Source of the DNA: Aerococcus viridans
GTDB lineage: Bacteria; Bacillota; Bacilli; Lactobacillales; Aerococcaceae
Direction of reading: 5' to 3'
Assembly (NCBI RefSeq): GCF_002083135.2
Contig: NZ_NBTM02000001.1
Span: forward strand, 1,674,001 to 1,738,000
DNA length: 64,000 bases
This document shows positions 57,325-64,000 of the stretch, in pieces. Below the pieces are notes generated by a model. That model saw only the letters and a list, made by a program, of their open reading frames with translations. It did no database searches and was not told where the DNA came from. Position numbers and translations under genes: made by a program. The first letter of the stretch is position 1, and every line of letters starts with the position of its first letter.

Positions 57325-57960
57325 ATGAAAATCAAACAATATATGAGTAAAGATGTGATCACTGTTTCACCGGAGACTTCTGTAACAGAAGCTGTGGCTA
57401 AAATGGAAAGTCACCAGATTCATAATCTGCCAGTTACAAGGAAAGGTCAATTTGTTGGGTTAATTACACAAGACATTATTGATGCAAAATCTGCTTCAGA
57501 CGCGACAAGTCTAAGTGTTTACGAATTAAACTACATTCTTTCTCAAGCTGATGTTGAAAAATTCATGGACAAGAAAGTAGCAACTGCCACTACTGAGTGG
57601 ATGGTAGAAGAAGCAGCGGAATATATGCGTGCGAATAACCTACGCGTTTTACCAATTGTTGATGAAAATAAAACAGTTCAAGGGATCGTAACTTATAAAG
57701 ATATCTTCAAAGCCTTAATTGACTTATCTGGTTATACACCAGGTGATAAAGGTAGCCGTATCGTCGTAAAAGTTGTCGAAGATAGAGTAGGGGTCCTTTC
57801 AGAAATTACTAAAGTCCTTGCTGACGCGAGTGTAAGTGTATCGCATATCTTTGTGAATGACGAAGATGGTATTGAAATTACAATTCAAGTTCATACTGGT
57901 CAAGGTGACAATGCTAAAGCAGCTATTGAAACTGCTGGTTATGAAGTTGTCACACTATAA
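57325..57960 (+). CDS. CBS-ACT domain protein (AcuB-like)
   Basis: 211 residues: two CBS repeats (about 1-60 and 75-130; MSKDVITVSPETSVTEAVAK and LRVLPIVDENKTVQGIV) and an ACT domain (about 145-211; VKVVEDRVGVLSEITKVLAD). Such proteins sense adenine nucleotides and amino acids. In streptococci a homologue follows livJHMGF, which suggests a role in branched-chain amino acid uptake or use. GGGAGGG precedes the ATG. Confidence 0.88.
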   Translation: MKIKQYMSKDVITVSPETSVTEAVAKMESHQIHNLPVTRKGQFVGLITQDIIDAKSASDATSLSVYELNYILSQADVEKFMDKKVATATTEWMVEEAAEYMRANNLRVLPIVDENKTVQGIVTYKDIFKALIDLSGYTPGDKGSRIVVKVVEDRVGVLSEITKVLADASVSVSHIFVNDEDGIEITIQVHTGQGDNAKAAIETAGYEVVTL

Positions 57961-57973
57961 TGTTATATAGAAG

Positions 57974-58009
57974 AAAAGTGGTTCAGATATAACATCTGGA
58001 CCGCTTTTT
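57974..58009 (+). terminator. Terminator behind the CBS-ACT gene
   Basis: The arms AAAAGTGGTTCAGAT and ATCTGGACCGCTTTT around ATAAC, then T-run. Confidence 0.88.
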
Positions 58010-58076
58010 GTATAACTTAAGTCGGCATTTTTTCGACAATATTCCTCTTATTCAGTAGGTTTTTTCAACCAAAAAA

Positions 58077-58120
58077 ACAGCCAAAATCCTTTTAAATTAG
58101 GGTTTTTGACTGTTTTTTTT
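58077..58120. terminator. Bidirectional terminator, serves tRNA-Leu on the minus strand
   Basis: The arms ACAGCCAAAATCC and GGGTTTTTGACTGT, with runs of seven or eight T (A) on both sides; 20 bases beyond the tRNA 3' end. Confidence 0.82.
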
Positions 58121-58139
58121 ATTCATTAAAAAGTACATA

Positions 58140-58222
58140 TGCGGCTAACAAGATTTGAACTTGCACGAGAATACTCTCACTGCCCCCTCAAGGCAGCGCG
58201 TCTGCCGTTCCGCCATAGCCGC
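58140..58222 (-). tRNA. tRNA-Leu (anticodon GAG)
   Basis: An 83-base class II tRNA: acceptor GCGGCTA/TAGCCGC, anticodon stem CTGCC/GGCAG with loop TTGAGGG (GAG), long variable arm TGAGAGTATTCTCG, T arm CAAGTTCAAATCTTG. Discriminator A; no CCA encoded. Reads CUC/CUU. Confidence 0.96.
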
Positions 58223-58254
58223 GAATCTAGACTTCTAATGAAGTCTAGTGAAAA

Positions 58255-59229
58255 TTAATAGATTAAACCAACTAAGAAAATGACTGCTAAGAAGAATAGT
58301 AGTAAAACACCCAAAATACTATAGAAGGCTTTTGATTTGTTGACATTACCTGATTGCAAGAAATGTATCGTCATGGTAATGATCAATAAAGCAATTTGCA
58401 TTAAAGTCAATAATAGCACAAAAATCATAAAAATCAATGGCGCTAGTAATGAGCTTAAGAAACAAACGATAGCGACAATTACTGAGATACTATTCATACC
58501 AAAGAAATGGGTCAGCCATACATTGTTACTCATTTTTTCGGATTCATTATTCCGATTGAACAGGTGAATCATTGCTGGTAATAACCACAGGCTAATAATG
58601 AGAAAGACGAATGTTTTCAAACCAAAGCGCCAAGCAACAAATTCGAAATTCAAGTTTGGTAAGACAGATAAATCAGCAAACCATTCGTAATGAGAAACGA
58701 GGTAATTTGCAAGGGAAGTAATAGATACAGTATTTAAGATTGCAAGTAGCAATAAGCTTGTGATACCGTGGTTTGGATTCTTATTTAATTCGTTAGTGGT
58801 AGGTGATTGTATTGGTTTTTTGATATAAGACAAAAGATAAGCTATGTAAGAAGTGAGACGGTTGCCATCTTGTTTGTTTTGACGGCGACTAGGGCCACCA
58901 TTATCAGTAGCTTTTGTCTTTTTATTGTTTTTGCCAAAAGAAAATAATGGCTTCTTAGCTTTCTTCTCGTCTTTATTATCATCTTTGCTATCATAAGAGT
59001 CGGTATTGTCACCCGCATAAGCTGCGTTTTGAATTGTAGAGGTTTGGTGCTCTTTATAAGCCTCAAATTGGTCGTCTTTATCATATATTGTATCCGCATA
59101 TGAAGCTGCGGGAATATCAATCGTATCATGAAAGTCGTCATCCGGGTCACGATGGGTAAAAATATAGTCACAATTTGGACAAATTTTTGTATCTGTTGGA
59201 ATTGTCGACTGACAGTTTGGACATATCAT
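58255..59229 (-). CDS. Zinc-ribbon membrane protein of unknown function
   Basis: 324 residues. An N-terminal zinc ribbon with two CPNC pairs (residues 3-6 and 17-20) is followed by a long acidic then basic polar stretch (about 25-130, with KKAKKPLFSFGKNNKKTK), then five membrane helices (about 155-324). The membrane half recalls Yip1/TcaA-type domain proteins. The ribbon and linker would lie in the cytosol. A regulatory or envelope-stress role is only a guess. It shares no operon; tRNA-Leu lies 33 bases beyond its end on the same strand. Confidence 0.78.
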   Translation of the reverse strand: MICPNCQSTIPTDTKICPNCDYIFTHRDPDDDFHDTIDIPAASYADTIYDKDDQFEAYKEHQTSTIQNAAYAGDNTDSYDSKDDNKDEKKAKKPLFSFGKNNKKTKATDNGGPSRRQNKQDGNRLTSYIAYLLSYIKKPIQSPTTNELNKNPNHGITSLLLLAILNTVSITSLANYLVSHYEWFADLSVLPNLNFEFVAWRFGLKTFVFLIISLWLLPAMIHLFNRNNESEKMSNNVWLTHFFGMNSISVIVAIVCFLSSLLAPLIFMIFVLLLTLMQIALLIITMTIHFLQSGNVNKSKAFYSILGVLLLFFLAVIFLVGLIY

Positions 59230-59375
59230 AGTTATTGTTGCTCCTCATCTTTTCATCACAATTTCCCTAACATTTACGGGTTTAAAAGTGTGATTTACTT
59301 CAATCCATGATAGCATAGTTTTATAGAGGACAGTACAATTACCAATAATTTTAATGTTTTTTAAGGAGTAAAAAT

Positions 59376-59812
59376 ATGACCTATCAACAAAAAACTTTAC
59401 CAACAAAAGTTGATCCCAAAGAACATATAGAAGCATTCGATGTGTCGAAAACAAAAGCAGAAGATGGGTTGAAGCTATTGAAGATTTTCACCGAAAAAAC
59501 AGAGGCAGAACCGATTATGTCGGGGCCATCGATCATAGGCTATGGTATTTATGAATATACGACTACTTCTGGCGTCGAAGGCGTTTGGCCAATGACTGGA
59601 TTTTCGATCCAAAAAGCACGATTTTCCCTATACCAAAATTTGACCAGGAAATCTCGCAAAAATTCTTAGATAGAATTGGTAAGTATAAGGCCGGTGTTTC
59701 TTGTGTTTATATCAATAAATTAGCTGATATTGATGAAGGTGTGTTGAGAGAATTTATCCGCGAAGGATTTCAATATATGCAAAGTCTCTTCAAGACAATC
59801 GATAGAATATAA
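59376..59812 (+). pseudogene. DUF1801 family gene, frameshifted
   Basis: The first part gives MSGPSIIGYGIYEYTTTSG and EGVWPMTGFSIQKARFSLY, typical of DUF1801 (YdhG-like). From about 59627 the family continues in another frame as IPKFDQEISQKFLDRIGKYK and SCVYINKLADIDEGVLREFI to 59812. One frameshift in TCCCTATACCAAAA splits it. Without it the protein would have about 145 residues, the normal size. Cytosolic, function unknown in the family. Likely inactive or a sequencing error. Confidence 0.85.
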
Positions 59813-59922
59813 AAGTATTTGCATTTTTTTATCTTAAATAGGATATTTCGTTTAACCTTTTAAACTATCTTTGATAGAATACAACTATATAATAAAAAAA
59901 AGTTGAAATGGAGATGGAATCA

Positions 59923-60297
59923 ATGAAAATGGCACATACTTGTTATCGTGTAAAAGACTTAGAAGCTTCAAAAGCATTCTATAAAGAAGCATTTGGTTTT
60001 GAAATTGCAGAAGAAAAAGATTTTCCAGAACACGAATTTACATTGACTTATTTATCATTACCAGGTGATGATTATGAGTTAGAGTTGACTTATAACTACG
60101 GTTCAGAGGCTTATGATTTAGGAAATGGCTATGGTCATATTGCGATTGCTGTAGAAGATTTAGAAGCGCTTCATGCATCGCAAAGCGAAAAAGGTTTGGA
60201 TATTACTGACCTTAAACAATTACCAGGGGATACTGAACCAAGATACTTCTTTGTGACTGATCCAGATGGCTACAAAATTGAAGTGATTCGGTTATAG
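59923..60297 (+). CDS. gloA: Lactoylglutathione lyase (glyoxalase I)
   Basis: 124 residues from ATG 59923, with further in-frame ATGs before and after. Two beta-alpha-beta-beta-beta modules. Metal ligands are His in MAHTCYRVKDLEASK, Glu in YELELTYNYG, His in GYGHIAIAVEDLEAL and Glu in DGYKIEVIRL; FFVTDPDGY is also typical. Turns the methylglyoxal-glutathione adduct into lactoylglutathione. It fits the presence of glutathione reductase at 47151. Confidence 0.93.
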   Translation: MKMAHTCYRVKDLEASKAFYKEAFGFEIAEEKDFPEHEFTLTYLSLPGDDYELELTYNYGSEAYDLGNGYGHIAIAVEDLEALHASQSEKGLDITDLKQLPGDTEPRYFFVTDPDGYKIEVIRL

Positions 60298-60347
60298 TAA
60301 AAAATGCAAGATCTTTAATGATTAAAGCTTTATCCGACAAAAAAGGA

Positions 60348-60376
60348 TTGTTTTCTAAGTGATTTCATGTTATAAT
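60348..60376 (+). promoter_or_regulatory. Promoter of the structured RNA
   Basis: TTGTTT, 17 bases, TATAAT; transcript start expected near 60383. Confidence 0.65.
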
Positions 60377-60382
60377 TTCAAT

Positions 60383-60548
60383 ATGCGATGAGGCGACACG
60401 CACAGCATATTGTAAGACTGTGCATGTAGTTAAAGAAAGTACACGATGAAAATCACCACGGGAAGTGGGTACTTGGTCAAAAGCTGATGTGAACGGCTTA
60501 GACCCTAGTCTTGGAAAGCGAGGACATTTTTGTTCTCGCTTTTTTATT
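60383..60548 (+). ncRNA. Candidate structured RNA of unknown class (about 165 nt)
   Basis: No reading frame. From a good promoter to a strong terminator (AAAGCGAG..CTCGCTTT with TTTTTT, 60515-60547) the sequence folds locally: GCACAG/CTGTGC (60400-60423), AAGTAC/GTACTT (60437-60474) enclosing CCAC/GTGG, AAGC/GCTT and AGAC/GTCT. Base content is less AT-rich than the surrounding intergenic DNA. It does not show the hallmark motifs of SRP RNA, 6S RNA, RNase P, tmRNA, T-box, SAM, lysine, TPP, FMN or purine riboswitches. It could be a riboswitch for the next gene or an independent small RNA; another TATAAT at about 60595 suggests the next gene has its own promoter. Confidence 0.55.
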
Positions 60549-60638
60549 TATCTAAAAATGAAAGCTTTTTCATACCACTAAGATTAAATTTTAAGTTATA
60601 ATAGAGAATATAGCAATAATATCTGGGGGATTTGATTA

Positions 60639-61925
60639 ATGCCAAGTAAGAAGTTAGTCATAGTAAGTTTAGATGCTTTTGGAACGGAGGATTTAGCTTA
60701 TGCCTTAACGCTGCCAAACTTCAAGAAATTCCGTCAAGAAGCAGCTTTAGTAGAGGCAGTTGAATCTGTTTACCCATCACTAACCTATATGTGTCATACC
60801 TCAATTGTGACTGGTCAATACCCCAAAGATCACGGCATTATAAACAATACACTCTTACAACCCAACCGAATTTCTCCTGATTGGCATTGGTATACTAAAT
60901 ATATTAAAACACCAACCTTATTCGATATCGCGAGTGAAAATGATTTGAGTGTCTCAACAATCCTTTGGCCTGTTACCGGTAAAAGTAGATCAATAGATTA
61001 TAATATTGCAGAAATTTTTGCAAACCGAAAATGGCTCTCTCAAGTTGCAGTATCCCTATTGGCATCATCACCTAAATACCTCATTGAAAAGAATCATAAA
61101 TTTGGTTATTTACGGTCAGGGATCAAACAACCAGAATTAGACGACTTTGTAACGGCAGTAGCAGTAGACACTATTATGAATGAACAACCAGATGTGATGG
61201 CAATCCACCTTGTTGACCTTGATTCTACTCGACATGGTTTTGGCGTGAAATCACCTGAATCTAAAGCGGCCATTGAGCGAATGGACGCACATTTAGGTCA
61301 ATTGTTCCATGCGATTGAGACAACGCCAGCCTATAAAGAAGCCCATATTGTCTTATTAGGTGATCATTATCAAATTGATACCCAAGTCGTTATTCGACCG
61401 AATCATCTATTTATAGAAGCTGGGTTAATTCAGACGAAGGCACAAAATAAAATCCAAGATTATAAAGTCTACGCAAAAGGGGCGGACGGCTCTTGCTATA
61501 TCTATGTGAAAGATCATAATCCACTCACAATGGCACAACTTAAAGAACTCCTGGCACCTTTAAAACCTTACATCGAAACCATTTATAATCGGGAGGAAGC
61601 GGCTGCTTTAGGTGCAGACCCTGAATGTTTTGCCTTAATCGAAGCAAGTGAAGATTATTACTTTGAAAGTGACATTGAACGACCAATCATTGAAGATACC
61701 AATAAACATATTCCAGGCATCAAGCTATTAAAAGCGAGTCACGGCTATAGTCCTAAAAAAGAAAACTATACGACAATGTTTATGGCAAAAGGACCTAAGA
61801 TTAAAGCTGGTGTAACTTTAGCCAGTGGGCGCTTGGTAGATGAAGGCCCAACAATGCTAGCAATGTTAGATTTAGCATTTAAAACGCCAGTAGAAGGAAA
61901 AGTGTTAGGTCAGATTTTTAAATAG
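60639..61925 (+). CDS. Alkaline phosphatase superfamily hydrolase (nucleotide pyrophosphatase/phosphodiesterase type)
   Basis: 428 residues. Metal ligands and nucleophile of the superfamily: VIVSLDAFG (Asp), YPSLTYMCHTSIVTGQYP (Thr nucleophile region), HLVDLDSTRHG, LLGDHYQID and SHGYSP (His). No signal peptide, so cytosolic. Substrate may be a nucleotide or phosphodiester. 38 bases before glgB, possibly one operon. Confidence 0.88.
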   Translation: MPSKKLVIVSLDAFGTEDLAYALTLPNFKKFRQEAALVEAVESVYPSLTYMCHTSIVTGQYPKDHGIINNTLLQPNRISPDWHWYTKYIKTPTLFDIASENDLSVSTILWPVTGKSRSIDYNIAEIFANRKWLSQVAVSLLASSPKYLIEKNHKFGYLRSGIKQPELDDFVTAVAVDTIMNEQPDVMAIHLVDLDSTRHGFGVKSPESKAAIERMDAHLGQLFHAIETTPAYKEAHIVLLGDHYQIDTQVVIRPNHLFIEAGLIQTKAQNKIQDYKVYAKGADGSCYIYVKDHNPLTMAQLKELLAPLKPYIETIYNREEAAALGADPECFALIEASEDYYFESDIERPIIEDTNKHIPGIKLLKASHGYSPKKENYTTMFMAKGPKIKAGVTLASGRLVDEGPTMLAMLDLAFKTPVEGKVLGQIFK

Positions 61926-61964
61926 CAAATAATATTATTTGCTATAAATAGGGAGGAAATCATT

Positions 61965-63917
61965 TTGTCTAAAGAAAAAGAAGCATTCCCATCAATCCAA
62001 GGTAGAAGCTTGTTCGATGAAATGTATTACTTTAATATTGGCCATCATTATGAGGCTTTTAAATTCCTAGGAGCTAAGAAACAAGTTATTAATGACCAAG
62101 AAGGCTACCAGTTTACTGTATGGGCACCGAATGCCAAGTGTGTTTACTTGGAAGGTGATTTTTCCGATTGGGCAGAAGTGCAAATGGATAAGGTTGCGGA
62201 TACTGGTGCATGGACTGTTTTTATGCAAGATGCAAAAGAATGGGACATTTATAAATTTGTTATTGAAGATCAAGATGGCATTAAACGAGAAAAGCAAGAT
62301 CCCTTTGCCTTTGCTGGTGAAGTTCCACCAAAGAACGCCTCTGTGATACAAGATATTCCAACTTACGAGTGGCACGATCAAGAATGGATCAAACAAAGAC
62401 AGCAATCAAATATGTTTGCTAGCCCAATAAATATTTATGAAGTGCACATGTCATCTTGGAATAGACATGAAGATGGTTCGGCCTATACTTTTGCTGACCT
62501 AGAAGCAGAATTGATTCCTTACGTTAAAAAAATGGGCTATACCCATATTGAATTTATGCCTTTAATGGAACACCCATTAGAAGCCTCTTGGGGTTATCAA
62601 ATTTCGGGTTACTTCTCTATTGCCGGTCGTTTTGGTCATGATTTTGGGCCATTAATGTCCTTCGTAGATGCCTGCCATCAGGTAGGTATCGGGGTCATCG
62701 TTGACTGGGTACCAGGTCACTTTGTGGTGAACGATGATGCTTTGGCCAATTATGATGGCACAGCAACTTTTGAATATCAAGATCCTAATCGTGCTGAAAA
62801 TGTTAGATGGGGGACTAAAAACTTCGATTTAGGGCGTAAGCAAGTCCAGTCATTCTTGATCTCCAGTGCCGTATTTTGGCTCGAAACTTTCCATTTTGAT
62901 GGTATACGGGTTGATGCAGTTTCAAATATGTTGTATTTGGATTATGACATTGGACCTTGGATGCCGAATAAATACGGCCATAACGTTAATCTAGAAGGGC
63001 TTGAATTTTTACGGAAACTCAATACAGAAATTCTTCTCAGAGACCCATCTTACTTAATGATTGCTGAAGAATCTACCGCTTGGAGCGGAGTAACGAAACC
63101 GACTAGCCTAGGTGGTCTAGGATTTAATTTTAAATGGAATATGGGTTGGATGAATGACACCTTGAAATTCTTCGGGATTGATGCCTTCAGTAGAAGCTAT
63201 AATTACAAGTTAATCAATTTCACTTTCATGTACATGCATGATGAGAATTTTGTTTTACCTTTCTCACACGATGAAGTTGTACACGGTAAGCGTTCATTAC
63301 TAGGCAAGATGCCGAATCATAACCGCTATGAGATGTTTGCGAACTTGCGTGTCCTTGAAGGTTACCGGCTACTATATCCTGGTAAAAAATTATCCTTCAT
63401 GGGTAATGAAATCGGGCAATTCTTAGAATGGCGTTTCTATGAAGGGTTGGAATGGTCATCTCTAGAACGAGAGTACAATACTGAATTCCAATCTTACGTT
63501 GCTGAATTGAACCAGCTTTATAAAGAGACGCCTGCACTTCACGAGCAAGATAACCAAAAAGCTGGTATTACAATTATTGAAGCTGATGATGATCAAGAAA
63601 CCACCTTATCATTTATCCGTCATGGTAAAGCAGCGGATGCCTTGTTAGTATGTGCCTTCAATTTCACGCCTGCTGAACGTAGTCACTACCGAATAGGTGT
63701 ACCGTATGCAGGTACTTATCAAGTGGTCTTAAATAGTGAGATGAAGACATTTGGTGGTAATTGGGTGAGTCAAACCACAAACTTTGAAACAGTGGCGGTT
63801 CCACATAAAGGCCAACCATATTCACTAGAAATCAATCTGCCATCTCTAGCAGCAATAGCCTTTGAACCAGTAAATATTAAACTAACGCCTGAAACAACAA
63901 GAAATAAAAACCATTAA
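61965..63917 (+). CDS. glgB: 1,4-alpha-glucan branching enzyme
   Basis: 650 residues from TTG 61965 (GGGAGGAAA ahead). CBM48 N-terminal domain (about 25-120, QFTVWAPNAKCVYLEGDFSD), GH13 barrel with DWVPGHF, nucleophile Asp in FDGIRVDAVSNMLY (near 312), acid Glu in MIAEESTAW (near 366), FSHDEVVHGK, and a C-terminal beta domain. Adds alpha-1,6 branches to glycogen. Probably first gene of a glg operon (glgC, glgD, glgA expected) beyond the window. Confidence 0.96.
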   Translation: MSKEKEAFPSIQGRSLFDEMYYFNIGHHYEAFKFLGAKKQVINDQEGYQFTVWAPNAKCVYLEGDFSDWAEVQMDKVADTGAWTVFMQDAKEWDIYKFVIEDQDGIKREKQDPFAFAGEVPPKNASVIQDIPTYEWHDQEWIKQRQQSNMFASPINIYEVHMSSWNRHEDGSAYTFADLEAELIPYVKKMGYTHIEFMPLMEHPLEASWGYQISGYFSIAGRFGHDFGPLMSFVDACHQVGIGVIVDWVPGHFVVNDDALANYDGTATFEYQDPNRAENVRWGTKNFDLGRKQVQSFLISSAVFWLETFHFDGIRVDAVSNMLYLDYDIGPWMPNKYGHNVNLEGLEFLRKLNTEILLRDPSYLMIAEESTAWSGVTKPTSLGGLGFNFKWNMGWMNDTLKFFGIDAFSRSYNYKLINFTFMYMHDENFVLPFSHDEVVHGKRSLLGKMPNHNRYEMFANLRVLEGYRLLYPGKKLSFMGNEIGQFLEWRFYEGLEWSSLEREYNTEFQSYVAELNQLYKETPALHEQDNQKAGITIIEADDDQETTLSFIRHGKAADALLVCAFNFTPAERSHYRIGVPYAGTYQVVLNSEMKTFGGNWVSQTTNFETVAVPHKGQPYSLEINLPSLAAIAFEPVNIKLTPETTRNKNH

Positions 63918-64000
63918 AGGGTTGGTCTGTTACTACATTTTCGTTGAAATGTCATGATCCCATCATATTTAGGTGGGTGCCTTATGTAAAAAGGGGGAAG
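63918..64000 (+). other. Window end downstream of glgB
   Basis: 83 bases. No terminator is seen. An AAAAAGGGGGAAG at the very end looks like the ribosome binding site of the next gene, in keeping with an ongoing operon. Confidence 0.5.

Noticed and set aside
60383-60548. SRP RNA, 6S RNA, RNase P RNA, tmRNA or c-di-GMP riboswitch
   Set aside because: A short CACGCACAG resembles the start of c-di-GMP aptamers, but the rest of that motif is missing; the signature motifs of the others are also absent.

Overview
The window is low-GC Gram-positive chromosomal DNA, most likely from Lactobacillales. The signs are AT-rich codon use, strong AGGAGG-type ribosome binding sites, many short hairpin/T-run terminators, a comG competence operon, a V-type ATPase operon, an xseA-xseB-ispA-tlyA-recN cluster without dxs, and Asp23/efp/nusB synteny. 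An Aerococcaceae- or Carnobacteriaceae-like member is plausible, but the sequence alone does not settle genus or species. No rRNA, CRISPR array or prophage was seen.

Layout. Positions 1-1510 hold the end of a lipid kinase gene and yebC. Positions 1635-10151 (minus strand) hold a nine-gene V-type ATPase operon read F-C-I-K-G-E-A-B-D. Divergent from it, 10367-14640 is a seven-gene comGA-GG pilus operon for DNA uptake. Then come an M24 aminopeptidase, efp, an Asp23-family gene and nusB. A 1665-bp ISL3-family insertion sequence sits exactly behind the nusB stop codon. It is followed by a housekeeping run, folD-xseA-xseB-ispA-tlyA-recN-miaA-hflX, and a tRNA-Arg gene. A second, nearly identical IS lies in the T-run of the tRNA-Arg terminator. 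Both copies have intact 8-bp target duplications. About 1 kb of decayed, gene-poor DNA follows.

Positions 30435-33966 carry a Ser/Asp-rich lipoprotein, a YihY/BrkB membrane protein, a RodA-type glycosyltransferase and a stand-alone GcvH-like protein. Positions 34085-41228 are accessory: a TetR regulator divergent from an ABC exporter, a truncated and frameshifted P-type ATPase remnant, an orphan MetQ-like lipoprotein, a glutamine amidotransferase-fold hydrolase and a frameshifted GldA-like dehydrogenase. Then follow argS, a uracil permease with a probable attenuator leader, an O-antigen-ligase-like membrane protein, a papain-like protein overlapping a glutathione reductase gene, a DUF1576 membrane protein with a small coupled partner, and a Ca2+/Mn2+-type P-type ATPase behind a yybP-ykoY (manganese) riboswitch.

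The right end holds tex, a leucine-responsive leader peptide/attenuator controlling an orphan LivJ-type binding protein, a CBS-ACT protein, tRNA-Leu, a zinc-ribbon membrane protein, a frameshifted DUF1801 gene, a glyoxalase, an unassigned structured RNA, an alkaline-phosphatase-fold hydrolase and glgB, probably the first gene of a glycogen operon that runs off the window.

The most interesting points are the leucine leader in front of a livJ whose permease genes are missing, the Mn riboswitch/P-ATPase unit, the unassigned RNA near 60.4 kb, the unusual V-ATPase c subunit, the protease/glutathione reductase pair, and a 17-nt identity between the yebC terminator and the IS end.
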